This document shows positions 26,005-36,161 of a stretch of DNA of 64,000 nt, piece by piece; positions within the stretch are counted from its first letter, which is position 1; each line of letters begins with the position of its first letter. Made by a program: the position numbers and the translations under genes. Origin of the DNA: Clostridium beijerinckii (GTDB taxonomy: Bacteria; Bacillota; Clostridia; Clostridiales; Clostridiaceae); the NCBI GenBank assembly GCA_003129525.1, contig CP029329.1, positions 2,836,501 to 2,900,500 of the forward strand, given 5' to 3'. Under the pieces are notes generated by a model. It made no database searches and was not told the DNA's origin. It saw only the letters and a list, made by a program, of their open reading frames with translations.

Positions 26005-26035
26005 TTTAGCCAAGATAAAATAATCTTGGTTAAAT
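26005..26035 (+). promoter_or_regulatory. Leader hairpin upstream of the LTA-synthase-like gene
   Basis: ATTTAGCCAAGAT pairs with ATCTTGGTTAAAT around AAAATA, with no T-run after it. It lies about 60 bases before the ATG, so it is more likely a leader or stabilising element than a terminator. Confidence 0.4.
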
Positions 26036-26093
26036 AATAAGTTTGAGTTACAATATACAAAGGCAAAAAAATAGAAGTTAATGGAGAGTAAAA

Positions 26094-27908
26094 ATGAAAA
26101 AAAGGTTAAAAAACATTATTAAAAGTAATTGGTTATTTGTATTTATGGTAGTTATGTTTCAATTTAAATCAATGATACTACTATCTATGCTTAGAACACC
26201 AAACTCATCAAGTATAAATTTAGGAAGTATTTATTTTTCAGTTCCTGTAATATGGGCTCATGTAGCTATAATAGTATTAATAGCTAGTCCTATATTGTTC
26301 TTTAAAGAAAAAGGGAGAGTAAGAACTGCTCTAACAATAGATATTTTAGTTACAATTATTTTTGTAGCAGACATATGGTATTATCGTACAAATGGAACTT
26401 TTTTATCTATTAGACACTTAATACATAATGAGATATTTAATCCAACAGGAAAAAGTTTATTTAATTTAAGATTAGTAGATTTAGCATTTTTTGTTGATTT
26501 CATAATACTCTTTTGTATTTATAAATTTATTAAAATAAAAGAAGAAATTGAAAAGAATTTATTTTCACGATCAATAAAGGCCGTAAGTGTATTTTTAGTA
26601 AGTACATTTGTTATAGCCCTAGGACATTACTATATAGATGTCAAACAAATGGGATCAGGTAGAAATTTATTTGCATTGTCTTGGGCTCCATTTCAAACTT
26701 TTAGTGATATGAGTCCACTTGGATATCATGGATTTGATTTTTATTTTTATAAAGATAAAAATAAAACCTTAACCTCTGATGAAACAAACGACATAGAAAA
26801 TTGGTTTAATAACAATAAAGAAAATCTACAAGATAATAAGTACAAGGGTATGTTTGAAGGTAAAAATGTAATTGCGGTGCAAGTAGAATCTTTAGAAAAC
26901 TTTGTTATAGGCCAAAAAGTTAATGGACAAGAAATAACACCTAATTTAAATAAAATATTATCTAATAGTTTGTATTTTGATAATATCTATGAACAAAATA
27001 ATTCTGGAACAAGCTCAGATGCGGATTTGCTAGTTAATACATCTATATTTCCAGTAAGAAAAGATAAAGCTTTCCTTTCATATCCTTGGACTAAATATAA
27101 TTCATTTCAGAACTTATTAAATGGGAAAGGATATACTACTATTTCTACTCATGCAGAATTACCAGGTAGCTGGAATTGGGCAGAACCTCATAAATCTTTT
27201 GGAGCCGATAAAATTTGGGATAGTAGAGAATTTAATATGGATGAAGTAATAGGCCCAGGGTTATCTGATGAATCGTATTTAAAACAGATAGCAGGAAAGT
27301 TAAAGACAGAAAATGCGCCTTTTTATACATTTATAGCTACATTAACTAGTCATGGACCTTTTGAAATACCAAATGATAAGAAATATTTGGATTTATCAAA
27401 AGAACTTGATGAAAATATGCTTGGCGGATATTTTCAAAGTGTAAGATATGCTGATGAAGCTATAGGAAAGTTCTTAGGAGAATTAGAAAAGAATAATCAA
27501 TTAGATAATACTGTTATTATGATTTATGGAGATCATTGCGGTGTTCATAAATTTTATGAAGATAAGATACAAGATTCTCCATTAGAAGGAACTTGGTGGA
27601 AAGACAATCAGAAAAAGATACCATTTATAGTATACTCTAAAGACTTAAAGCCAGAAGTAATATCTAAAGCAGGTGGTCAGTCAGATTTCTTGCCAACAAT
27701 GTCTTATTTACTTGGAATTGATAGAAGTGAATTTGAAAATACATCTATGGGAAGAGTATTAGTAAATACAGAAAGAGATGCGGCTATTTTGAATTCTGGT
27801 GATATTATTGGTACTCCAAAAGATGAAAATGAACTTAACCATTTAAAAGATACATTTAAAATTGCAGATTCGATAATTGAAAAAAATTATTTTGGATCAC
27901 AAAAGTGA
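26094..27908 (+). CDS. LTA synthase-family sulfatase-fold phosphotransferase
   Basis: 604 residues. Five hydrophobic segments in the first ~190 residues anchor an extracellular sulfatase-fold domain. The metal/nucleophile site appears as VESLENFV (acidic ligand) and N303-S-G-T-S-S-D, where the position of the LtaS catalytic Thr is Ser307 or the adjacent Thr306. Downstream ligands are in TLTSHGPFEIP and IYGDHCGVHKF. Members transfer glycerol-phosphate from phosphatidylglycerol to teichoic acids or glycolipids. Whether this is the main LTA synthase cannot be told. GGAGAG precedes the ATG. Confidence 0.9.
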   Translation: MKKRLKNIIKSNWLFVFMVVMFQFKSMILLSMLRTPNSSSINLGSIYFSVPVIWAHVAIIVLIASPILFFKEKGRVRTALTIDILVTIIFVADIWYYRTNGTFLSIRHLIHNEIFNPTGKSLFNLRLVDLAFFVDFIILFCIYKFIKIKEEIEKNLFSRSIKAVSVFLVSTFVIALGHYYIDVKQMGSGRNLFALSWAPFQTFSDMSPLGYHGFDFYFYKDKNKTLTSDETNDIENWFNNNKENLQDNKYKGMFEGKNVIAVQVESLENFVIGQKVNGQEITPNLNKILSNSLYFDNIYEQNNSGTSSDADLLVNTSIFPVRKDKAFLSYPWTKYNSFQNLLNGKGYTTISTHAELPGSWNWAEPHKSFGADKIWDSREFNMDEVIGPGLSDESYLKQIAGKLKTENAPFYTFIATLTSHGPFEIPNDKKYLDLSKELDENMLGGYFQSVRYADEAIGKFLGELEKNNQLDNTVIMIYGDHCGVHKFYEDKIQDSPLEGTWWKDNQKKIPFIVYSKDLKPEVISKAGGQSDFLPTMSYLLGIDRSEFENTSMGRVLVNTERDAAILNSGDIIGTPKDENELNHLKDTFKIADSIIEKNYFGSQK

Positions 27909-28055
27909 CAGTCACCCTACTAACTCACTTGACAATTTTACATATAATTGTATAATTAAGGTAAAACATAAATAAAATATGATAAATATGTTAAGTTTTG
28001 AAAGAACCAATAAGATTATTACTTTTATATATTAATTAGATTGGGGGGACTTAAA

Positions 28056-29093
28056 ATGAATGAGTTATATGAAATAGCAGAGAATAAATTGTCATTAATA
28101 AAAAATATGTATGACACTATTAGAGTTATTGATCCAATTAATAAAAATATATTAAGCACTAAAAATAATGGTATGAAAAAACTTGCTGGAAAATGCTATG
28201 AGAATTTTAATAAAGGTACACTATGTAGCAATTGTATTTCAATGAGAGCTTATTTTGAAAAAGATACATTTATTAAAATGGAGTATTTTTATAATAAGGT
28301 TATGTTAATAATTGCAACTCCTGTAACAATAAATGAACATATGTATGTTGTTGAAATAATAAAAGATATATCATCACCCAATAATAAAATGTTAAATATT
28401 AATTATGAGAATAATGTTGGTAATATAATTGACAACATAAATGAAAAGATCATTAGAGATGATTTAACAGGTGTTTATAATAGAATATATATAGAAGAAA
28501 AGCTACCATTTGATGTAAATAATAGTATTATAAATAAATATTTATTCTCTATAATCATGATAGAAATAGCTGATTTTAAAAGCTTAAACTATGAATATGG
28601 ACAAGGTGTACAAGACAAAATATTAAAAGATTTTAATGAATTTATTACAAATTCAGTTATCTATGATTCATACTGGATTGGAAGATATTCTAGTGATAAG
28701 TTCATTATTGTTTTGAACAACATAGATAAAGAAGAAGCATGTAAGATTTCAGATAAAATAAGATGTTTATTAGAGGATACCTTATTTAAATATAATGATA
28801 AAATTATTAAACTAAATGCAAAATTTGCAGTTTACTGCAGTAAAAATCAAATAGTTGATATTAAAAACATTTTAACAGAATTGCAAGAAAATACCCCTGG
28901 TGAAAAGCAAAAAGGAACAGAGGAAGAATATAATAAAGATAAAAAATTATCAATATTAAATTATAAAATTCAAGAATTGAGAGATGTTTTAAATGAAATG
29001 TGTATATCTTCAGATGAAACAGAAGATTATAGAGAAACCCTAAAGATAAGTCAAGATTTAGATGAATTAATTGTGGAATATATGAAAATTTAA
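28056..29093 (+). CDS. PAS-like/GGDEF protein with degenerate active site
   Basis: About 345 residues. The N-terminal ~110 residues resemble a PAS-type sensor with a Cys motif (GKCYENFNKGTLCSNCISMR). A GGDEF domain follows: RDDLTGVYNRIYIEEKLPF is the usual start. The active-site turn, normally GGDEF, reads RYSSDKFIIVL here, so the catalytic glycines and acidic residue are gone and cyclase activity is unlikely. It may act as a GTP or c-di-GMP sensor or partner (inference). The ATG at 28056 is eight bases after GGGGGG; a TTG at 28041 is upstream of that site. Confidence 0.85.
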   Translation: MNELYEIAENKLSLIKNMYDTIRVIDPINKNILSTKNNGMKKLAGKCYENFNKGTLCSNCISMRAYFEKDTFIKMEYFYNKVMLIIATPVTINEHMYVVEIIKDISSPNNKMLNINYENNVGNIIDNINEKIIRDDLTGVYNRIYIEEKLPFDVNNSIINKYLFSIIMIEIADFKSLNYEYGQGVQDKILKDFNEFITNSVIYDSYWIGRYSSDKFIIVLNNIDKEEACKISDKIRCLLEDTLFKYNDKIIKLNAKFAVYCSKNQIVDIKNILTELQENTPGEKQKGTEEEYNKDKKLSILNYKIQELRDVLNEMCISSDETEDYRETLKISQDLDELIVEYMKI

Positions 29094-29101
29094 TATAATG
29101 C

Positions 29102-29155
29102 AAAAACATAAAACTCAGGTTTTTAATAGTTAGAAAGCCTGAGTTTTATGTTTTT
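29102..29155 (+). terminator. Strong terminator of the GGDEF gene
   Basis: AAAAACATAAAACTCAGG pairs perfectly with CCTGAGTTTTATGTTTTT. Confidence 0.92.
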
Positions 29156-29273
29156 ATTATTATACAACTTTTTACTTTGAAGTAAGAAATATTTACTATA
29201 TGAACTTTAAGATAATGTTTACGTTATAATTATAATAGACAATGAATTATATAAAAATTAAGGAGGATAAATA

Positions 29274-30329
29274 ATGAAAATTAAGAAATTGTTATCAATT
29301 TCAATGGCTACACTAATGATTGCAGGTTTATTTGTTGGATGTGGAAGTAAAACCACAACTGAAAGTACAAGTGAAACAACTAAAAAGACAGCAAATGAAG
29401 ATTTAAAATTAACTATTTATTGTGGACTTATGGAAGATCATATGGTTAAGGTTGTAGAAGAGTTTAAAACAAAAACTGGAATTCAAGCTGAAGCTGTAAG
29501 AATGTCCTCTGGAGAAATACTTGGTAGAGTACAAGCAGAAAAAGATAATCCTAAAGCTTCTATATGGTATGGTGGACCAGCAGATGCATTTGTACAAGCA
29601 AAAGAATATGGATTATTAGAAAATTATGTTTCTGATAATGCAAAGGATATACCAGATAAATATAAAGATGCAAATGGAGCATGGACAGGAATATATGTTG
29701 GATATTTAGGATTTGTTTCAAATCAAAAATTATTAGATGAAAAAGGTGTAAAGGCTCCTACAAGCTGGGCGGATTTATTAAAGCCTGAATTTAAAGGACA
29801 AGTATCAATAGCAAATCCAGGTTCATCAGGAACTGCATATACTGCACTTGCAACAATAATTCAGATCAAAGGTGAAGAAGAAGGACTTAAATACATGAAA
29901 GAACTTAATGGAAATATTAAATCATATGAAAAATCAGGAACAGCTCCAGCAAGATTAGCAGGACAAGGTGAAGTAATGGTTGGAGTTTCATTCTTACATG
30001 ATGGTATTAAGTATAGAGAAGAAGGGATGAAGGATTTAGTTTTAACTGCACCAAGTGAAGGTACAGGATATGAAATAGGCGCAACAGGAATAATCAAAGG
30101 TGGACCAGATCAAGAAGCAGCTAAGCAATTTGTTGACTTTGTTTTAAGTAAAGAAGGAGAAGAAATTGGACAAACAGTTGGATCATATCAATTCTTAACA
30201 AATAAAAATGCTGTAGCACCAGAACTTTCTAATGAAGTTAAAGGTACTAAATTAATAGATTATGACTTAGCTTGGGCAGGTAGTGTTAGAAGTGAGCTTG
30301 TTGAAAAATGGAATAATGCTATAAAATAA
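29274..30329 (+). CDS. ABC transporter substrate-binding lipoprotein (AfuA/FbpA-like)
   Basis: 351 residues. A lipoprotein signal peptide ends at GLFVGC, so Cys23 would be lipidated. The mature part is a class-II periplasmic-binding-protein fold of the iron(III)/2-aminoethylphosphonate group (LTIYCGLMEDHMVKVVEEF, YVGYLGFVSNQKLLDEKG, PTSWADLLKPEFKGQV). The C-terminal YDLAWAGSVRSELVEKW is common in AfuA-type proteins. Whether it binds ferric iron or a small anion is not decidable. First gene of a three-gene importer operon; strong AAGGAGG site. Confidence 0.9.
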   Translation: MKIKKLLSISMATLMIAGLFVGCGSKTTTESTSETTKKTANEDLKLTIYCGLMEDHMVKVVEEFKTKTGIQAEAVRMSSGEILGRVQAEKDNPKASIWYGGPADAFVQAKEYGLLENYVSDNAKDIPDKYKDANGAWTGIYVGYLGFVSNQKLLDEKGVKAPTSWADLLKPEFKGQVSIANPGSSGTAYTALATIIQIKGEEEGLKYMKELNGNIKSYEKSGTAPARLAGQGEVMVGVSFLHDGIKYREEGMKDLVLTAPSEGTGYEIGATGIIKGGPDQEAAKQFVDFVLSKEGEEIGQTVGSYQFLTNKNAVAPELSNEVKGTKLIDYDLAWAGSVRSELVEKWNNAIK

Positions 30330-30424
30330 AGAGATATAAATTTACTAAAATTATTTAATAATTCTAAATGGAATAGGTGTGTTATCATACCTATTCCTAA
30401 ATAATATATAGAGGTGATAGAAGT

Positions 30425-32122
30425 ATGAGAATTAGTAAACGCAAAATGCGTAATAGAAATGATTTAGATGATATGAAAAAGATATGGAGAGATCCTATAC
30501 TTTTTACTACAATAATATTTTTAATAATTACATTATCGATATTTATAATATACCCTCTATATTCAGTTCTAAAAGCAAGTTTTATTGAAAATTCTACCTT
30601 TTCGTTAGGTGCATATATAAAAGCATTAAAAGATATAGATTTTAGACAAACCTTTATAAATACAATAATATTAGGCTTTACGGTTGGAATATTAGCAACT
30701 GTTATAGGTTTTATTTTTGCATATGCAGATGCATATTTAAAATCTCATTTCAAAAAACTATTTAAATTAGTATCAATTCTACCAATAGTATCGCCACCTT
30801 TTGTTTTGGCATTATCAGCAATTATGTTATTTGGACAATTTGGACTTGTAACGAGACAATTATTTGGTATTAAAGATGCAAATATATATGGTTTTAGAGG
30901 ACTTGTAATGGTTCAAACCATGACATTTTTCCCTGTAGCGTATCTTTTGTTAATAGGTTTATTAAAAAAGATAGATCCAAGCTTAGAAGAAGCAGCTAGA
31001 AGCATGAAAGCATCAAGGTGGCAAACATTTAGAACAGTAACACTTCCATTAATGTTACCAGGACTTGCAAATGCATTTTTACTTACATTTATTGAAGTAG
31101 TAGCAGATTTTTCAAATCCAATGGTTATTGGTGGAAACTTCTCAACTTTAGCTACAAAAGTCTATATGCAAGCTATAGGAAACTATGATATGAGTGGTGG
31201 TGCTGCCATAGCTGTAATATTATTAACCTTATCAATAATACTATTTGTGGTAGAAAAGTTCTGGATAGAAAAGAAGTCGTATGTAACAGTTACAGGAAAA
31301 GCTTCAAGAGAAAGGGAATTAATAACTGAAGCTAAAATTGTATGGCCAATAGATATAATTTGTTTAGCTATTTCAATTTTTGTATTTGCTTTTTATATAT
31401 TAGTGCCACTTGGTGGAGTCTTTAAAGTAATGGGGATTGATTATTCATTAACCACAAATCATTTTCAATATGTATTTAATTTAGGATTAAAACCTCTAAA
31501 GGATACTACGTTATTATCAATTTATGCAACTCCAATTACAGGATTACTTGGTATGATTATTGCATTTATAATAGTGAGAAAAAGATTTATAGGAAGAAGC
31601 TTTATAGAATTCACTTCGATTTTGGCAATGGCAGTCCCAGGTACAGTACTTGGGCTTGGATATATAAATGCTTATAATACAAAGCCATTAATACTCACAG
31701 GAACAGGACTGATTATAGTTATTGCATTTATTGTCAGAAGTTTACCAGTAGGGGTAAGATCAGGTGTAGCAGCGCTACAACAAATAGATCCAGCTATAGA
31801 AGAAGCAGCACAAGATTTAGGGGCAAATTCATCAAAAGTTTTTGTATCTGTAACATTACCATTAATAAAATCAGCATTTTTTAGTGGGCTTGTGTATACG
31901 TTTGTAAGGAGTATGACTGCTGTAAGCGCAATAGTATTCTTAGTAACACCAAAATATCAATTATTAACAGCTTCTATTTTATCTCAAGTAGACAACGGGA
32001 GATTTGGTGTAGCATCAGCTTTCTCAACAGTGTTAATTGTTATTGTATTAATTGCAATTGCATTTATGTACTTTATACTTGGCAAGTTTGGAGTAAGTAG
32101 TAGTGATGAAAATATATTATAA
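30425..32122 (+). CDS. ABC transporter permease, fused double domain (FbpB-like)
   Basis: 565 residues. Two BPD_transp_1 permease modules in one chain, about 12 membrane segments in total. Each has an EAA coupling motif: EEAARSMKASRWQTFRTVTL in the first half and EEAAQDLGANSSKVFVSVTL in the second. This fused arrangement is characteristic of iron(III)-type importers. It lies between the binding lipoprotein and the ATPase, with its stop next to the ATPase ribosome site, so the genes are probably co-translated. Confidence 0.93.
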   Translation: MRISKRKMRNRNDLDDMKKIWRDPILFTTIIFLIITLSIFIIYPLYSVLKASFIENSTFSLGAYIKALKDIDFRQTFINTIILGFTVGILATVIGFIFAYADAYLKSHFKKLFKLVSILPIVSPPFVLALSAIMLFGQFGLVTRQLFGIKDANIYGFRGLVMVQTMTFFPVAYLLLIGLLKKIDPSLEEAARSMKASRWQTFRTVTLPLMLPGLANAFLLTFIEVVADFSNPMVIGGNFSTLATKVYMQAIGNYDMSGGAAIAVILLTLSIILFVVEKFWIEKKSYVTVTGKASRERELITEAKIVWPIDIICLAISIFVFAFYILVPLGGVFKVMGIDYSLTTNHFQYVFNLGLKPLKDTTLLSIYATPITGLLGMIIAFIIVRKRFIGRSFIEFTSILAMAVPGTVLGLGYINAYNTKPLILTGTGLIIVIAFIVRSLPVGVRSGVAALQQIDPAIEEAAQDLGANSSKVFVSVTLPLIKSAFFSGLVYTFVRSMTAVSAIVFLVTPKYQLLTASILSQVDNGRFGVASAFSTVLIVIVLIAIAFMYFILGKFGVSSSDENIL

Positions 32123-32136
32123 TGGGAGTGATATAT

Positions 32137-33210
32137 ATGCAAAGAAGTAAAGGCGTTAACATAAAAGATTTAACAAAAGTCTATTCAACTCATGGTGGGA
32201 ATTCTGAATTTAAAGCTGTAGATAATATTTCAATAGATATAAAAGCTGGTGAATTTATAACTCTCCTTGGACCATCTGGTTGTGGAAAGACAACAATATT
32301 AAGAATGATAGCAGGATTTGAAATTCCAACTAGCGGGGAAATTTATTTAGGAGGAGATAAAATAAATGGTTTGACTCCTGATAAAAGAGATACAGCAATG
32401 GTATTTCAAAGTTATGCATTATTTCCACATTTAAATATTTACGACAATATTGCCTATGGACTTAAAATAAATAAAATATCAAAGGAAGACATTAAAAATA
32501 AAGTTAAAAATATAATAGATTTAGTAGGACTAAATGATATGGAGACAAGATATCCAAATCAATTATCTGGAGGACAACAACAAAGAGTTGCTTTAGCTAG
32601 GGCGCTTGTTATGGAACCAGGAGTACTATTGTTTGATGAACCTTTATCTAATTTAGATGCAAAGCTTAGAGTATATATGAGAGCAGAAATTAGAAAGATT
32701 CAAAAGCATGTTGGAATTACTGCAATTTATGTAACCCATGATCAATCAGAAGCTATGAGCCTTTCAGATAGAATTATAATAATGAATAAAGGTATAGTTG
32801 AACAAGTTGGAACTCCTAAGGAAATTTATTATAAACCTACTACAGAATTTGTAGCAGATTTTATTGGAGCAGCAAACTTTATTAGTGGAGAAATCTTAGA
32901 AAAAGGAGAAGAAAGAGCTACTATTAAAATTGGTGATATAACCTTTAAAGCACCATATAAGGGAAATAAAGAAAAAGGAGATTCTTGTAAGCTAGTATTA
33001 AGACCAGAAGCCATTGAAATTAGTAATGAAGGTTTATTTAAAGGAAAAGTATTAAGATCAACTTTTATGGGTGCCTATCAAGAGTATTTAATAGAACTTA
33101 AAAATGGAGTTTTAAAATGTGAAGATTCTAACCCACAAATTAAAAAAGTATATGAAGAAGGACAAGATGTAGTAGTGAATTTTGACAGAGATAATATTCA
33201 TATAATCTAG
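32137..33210 (+). CDS. ABC transporter ATP-binding protein
   Basis: About 357 residues. The nucleotide-binding domain shows Walker A GPSGCGKTT, the Q-loop VFQSYALFPH, signature LSGGQQQRVALARA, Walker B VLLFDEPLSNLD and switch His in YVTHDQSEAM. A C-terminal TOBE-like regulatory domain follows (KLVLRPEAIEI, FMGAYQEYLIEL). It powers the importer encoded upstream. An ATG at 32122 overlaps the permease stop, but GGGAGTG is best spaced for the ATG at 32137. Confidence 0.94.
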   Translation: MQRSKGVNIKDLTKVYSTHGGNSEFKAVDNISIDIKAGEFITLLGPSGCGKTTILRMIAGFEIPTSGEIYLGGDKINGLTPDKRDTAMVFQSYALFPHLNIYDNIAYGLKINKISKEDIKNKVKNIIDLVGLNDMETRYPNQLSGGQQQRVALARALVMEPGVLLFDEPLSNLDAKLRVYMRAEIRKIQKHVGITAIYVTHDQSEAMSLSDRIIIMNKGIVEQVGTPKEIYYKPTTEFVADFIGAANFISGEILEKGEERATIKIGDITFKAPYKGNKEKGDSCKLVLRPEAIEISNEGLFKGKVLRSTFMGAYQEYLIELKNGVLKCEDSNPQIKKVYEEGQDVVVNFDRDNIHII

Positions 33211-33348
33211 TAAATGCAAATAAAGAAACAACATATTAACCATATAATATATTAACCATATGATATATTAAGGTATAAATGAATATCACTTTTTAGTTAT
33301 CTTAGATTTTATGCCTTATAATATAAATAAGAAGGGAAATTAAATGTT

Positions 33349-34056
33349 ATGCCTTTACAGGAAGTTGGATTAAGATTATTATTGGCGGTAATAATTGGTG
33401 GAATAATAGGATATGAAAGAGAATCAACAAATAGTCCAGCAGGCTTTAGAACACATATTTTAGTGGCCTTAGGAGCTACGTTAATTTCACTAATACAAGT
33501 AAAAATGGTTAATGAATCAATAGCATTAATAAATTCAAATGAGATTTTGGGAAATGCTATTAAAATAGATATGGGAAGGCTTGGAGCACAAGTTATAAGT
33601 GGTATAGGATTTTTAGGTGCAGGAACAATAATTCATACAAAAGGTTCTGTAAAAGGTCTTACAACAGCTGCATCTTTATGGGTAGTAGCTTGTGTTGGAC
33701 TAGCAATTGGACTTGGTTACTACAGTATAAGTATCTTATCCGCATTTTCAATAGTTATAGTATTAGCCACATTAAAGAGAGTTGAAAGAAAATTTATAAC
33801 TAAAGGTGAAATTTGCAAAATATATATTCAATATATAGATAAAAGTGAAGCTATGAAATGTATAGAAGGGTATATATTAACAAAAGGCATAAAAATAATT
33901 AACTTAGAATTTTATCTAGAAGAAACTGAAGAAAAAAGAAAAATTAAAAGTTGCTTACTTACTATTAAAATTCCAAAGTATGTAGATATAGATGTATTTC
34001 TAATAGAATGTGGATCAAATGAATATGTCACTCAGATTTATGAATTGAAAGATTAG
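33349..34056 (+). CDS. MgtC/SapB-family membrane protein
   Basis: 235 residues. The N-terminal membrane domain has the family pattern LLLAVIIGGIIGYERE, SPAGFRTHILVALGATLISL, and the segment from SGIGFLGAGTIIHTKG to LTTAASLWVVACVGLAIGLG. A cytosolic ACT-like C-terminus follows. MgtC proteins are linked to magnesium limitation and membrane potential; enzymatic function is unsettled. AAGGG lies 12 bases before the ATG. It has its own terminator and is separate from the ABC operon. Confidence 0.92.
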   Translation: MPLQEVGLRLLLAVIIGGIIGYERESTNSPAGFRTHILVALGATLISLIQVKMVNESIALINSNEILGNAIKIDMGRLGAQVISGIGFLGAGTIIHTKGSVKGLTTAASLWVVACVGLAIGLGYYSISILSAFSIVIVLATLKRVERKFITKGEICKIYIQYIDKSEAMKCIEGYILTKGIKIINLEFYLEETEEKRKIKSCLLTIKIPKYVDIDVFLIECGSNEYVTQIYELKD

Positions 34057-34091
34057 AATATAGATACCAACAGTGTAAATTATAATCCGCC

Positions 34092-34132
34092 GAAATAAGG
34101 GTACTCTGATATAAAAAGAGTACCCTTTATTT
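34092..34132 (+). terminator. Terminator of the mgtC-like gene
   Basis: AAATAAGGGTACTCT pairs with AGAGTACCCTTTATTT. The following 34133-34424 holds no gene I can see. Confidence 0.85.
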
Positions 34133-34424
34133 GTGGTTGTGTATATATTCATATTATAGAAAAGCTACTAAATGAGATATATAGAGGCATATATAAAACT
34201 AAAAATAAGTAGGCATGTTTTTATTTTAGTCACACAAAATGTTCAGTAACTGGAACAGATGTATGTCTACTATAAGTGCAATTTTAACTATGAATATCTA
34301 TAAATTAAAAATATACAACTATTATTTAACAAATATGCGTTAAAATAGTTTATCATATAAATATGGTAAAATTTTAAAAGTTATGAGAAAAATAATTGAT
34401 AAATTTATAGGGAGATGACAGAAC

Positions 34425-36161
34425 TTGTTTAAACACAACTTCAGCTTCAAAAGACAACTACTAATGGTATTTTTAGTTGTTGGAATAATTCCATTATTTT
34501 TATTATGGATATATGATACTTTGTTTATTATAAAATCAACTTATGATAAATTTGATTATTACACTAATAGCAATATAAATATAGCATCTAGATTAATAGA
34601 TAATAATATTAATACATATGAAAATATTGTAAAGTATATTGCTGAAAATCCTGATGTACAGAGGATTATATCTAAGGAAAATAATAAAGAATACTTAATT
34701 CAAAGTAAATTTAATGATACTCAACAGTTATATCAAATATCCAATACAATATTAGCAACTCAAACTATACAAATACCACTTCATATTGTTAATCTAGATA
34801 AATCTAGTAGGTTTTCAACTACAAACTATTATTTCACAGTTTATAATGATACAAGAGGAAATTTTTATGAGAAGTTAAATAAAAATGAAGATAGAGTTGT
34901 AACTCAGGTCCATAGGCGAGTAGATGGGGAAAATTCTCAGGAGACTGTTCTTGTAATTGGAAAGTCTATAGTAGATAAAAATACAAAAGAAATAATAGGA
35001 TATGTTATAGCAGATGTATATGATAGTTATTTTGATGATATCTTTGAAGATATATCATTTGTTAAGGATTCAAATATTATACTCATGGATGATAACGGAT
35101 ACATTATTACAGACAAAAATGATAAAAATTTCACTGGATTTAAATTTAATTCTAAATATTTAAATCAAATGACTAATAATCAAGGAGTTTTAGATGTTAC
35201 TTTAGAAAATGAAGATTATAAAGGATATTATACAACAACTACCAACACAAAAATAAGGGTAATGGAATTAGTACCTGAAAAGTACTTTTTAAAAGAAGTT
35301 TTTGATAATATGAGAGTACTATTTATATTAACTTTTTTTGTAGTTACTGCAGCTATATGTTTTGTATTAATAATGTCTAAAAAGATTTCAAAGCCAATTA
35401 TAGAAATGAGAGTGTTGATGAAGGAAGTAGAAAAGGGAAATCTAAAGGTATTCCTAAATAATAACACTAATGATGAAATTGGAGAATTGTCTAGAGGATT
35501 TAATGATATGGTTCATGAGTTAAATATGTTAATAGAGCAGGATTACAAGAAGGAATTATTAGTTCAGAAAGCAGAATTTAAAGCATTAAAATCTCAAGTT
35601 AATCCTCACTTTTTATATAATTCATTAGGCCTTATTAATTGGCTTGCAAGACTTGGAGAAAGCGAAGCAGTAATTGAAACTACTGATGCATTAGCCGAAT
35701 TTTTTAGATATAACGTAAATACTATAGAAGACATTGTAACTGTAGAGAAAGAGCTCGAACAAATAAAGAGTTATTTGATTATTCAAAATTATAGGTATAA
35801 GGACAGTCTTCAAATTAATATTAATATAGAAGAAGGAATTAAAAAATACAGTATATTAAAACTTATGCTTCAACCATTAGTTGAAAATGCTATTGTGCAT
35901 GGATTAGAAGAAAAAGTTGGACAAGGCCTTTTAATTATTAATGGTTTTGAAGAAGGAGATAACCTATGTTTTCAAATTAAAGATAATGGAGTAGGACTAA
36001 ATAATAGTAAGAAAAAAGGAGAAGGGGTTGGAATTGATAATGTAAATAAAAGAATAAAACTATTTTATGGTGAAGATTATGGTATTTCATATAATAAGGA
36101 AGAACAATTTACTATATTTTCTGTAACTGTACCTAAAAAGGAGATGAAGTTAAGTGATTAA
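34425..36161 (+). CDS. YesM-type sensor histidine kinase
   Basis: 578 residues. TM1 at about 12-32 and TM2 at about 292-315 enclose a ~260-residue extracellular Cache-like sensor. A HAMP linker (KKISKPIIEMRVLMKEVEKG) and the His_kinase domain follow, with His395 in QVNPHFLYNSLGLINWL, then an ATPase domain (LMLQPLVENAIVHGL, DNGVGL, GVGIDNVNKR). The start is TTG, supported by AGGGAGATGA. It overlaps the response regulator by 8 bases. YesM/YesN pairs often regulate a nearby ABC importer by extracellular ligand; the operon at 29274-33210 is the obvious candidate (inference). Confidence 0.93.
   Translation: MFKHNFSFKRQLLMVFLVVGIIPLFLLWIYDTLFIIKSTYDKFDYYTNSNINIASRLIDNNINTYENIVKYIAENPDVQRIISKENNKEYLIQSKFNDTQQLYQISNTILATQTIQIPLHIVNLDKSSRFSTTNYYFTVYNDTRGNFYEKLNKNEDRVVTQVHRRVDGENSQETVLVIGKSIVDKNTKEIIGYVIADVYDSYFDDIFEDISFVKDSNIILMDDNGYIITDKNDKNFTGFKFNSKYLNQMTNNQGVLDVTLENEDYKGYYTTTTNTKIRVMELVPEKYFLKEVFDNMRVLFILTFFVVTAAICFVLIMSKKISKPIIEMRVLMKEVEKGNLKVFLNNNTNDEIGELSRGFNDMVHELNMLIEQDYKKELLVQKAEFKALKSQVNPHFLYNSLGLINWLARLGESEAVIETTDALAEFFRYNVNTIEDIVTVEKELEQIKSYLIIQNYRYKDSLQININIEEGIKKYSILKLMLQPLVENAIVHGLEEKVGQGLLIINGFEEGDNLCFQIKDNGVGLNNSKKKGEGVGIDNVNKRIKLFYGEDYGISYNKEEQFTIFSVTVPKKEMKLSD

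Noticed and set aside
29205-29245. Possible Fur box before the ABC operon
   Set aside because: GATAAT...GTTATAATTATAA is only AT-rich partial palindrome overlapping -10-like boxes; it does not fit the 7-1-7 Fur motif well enough to call iron control.
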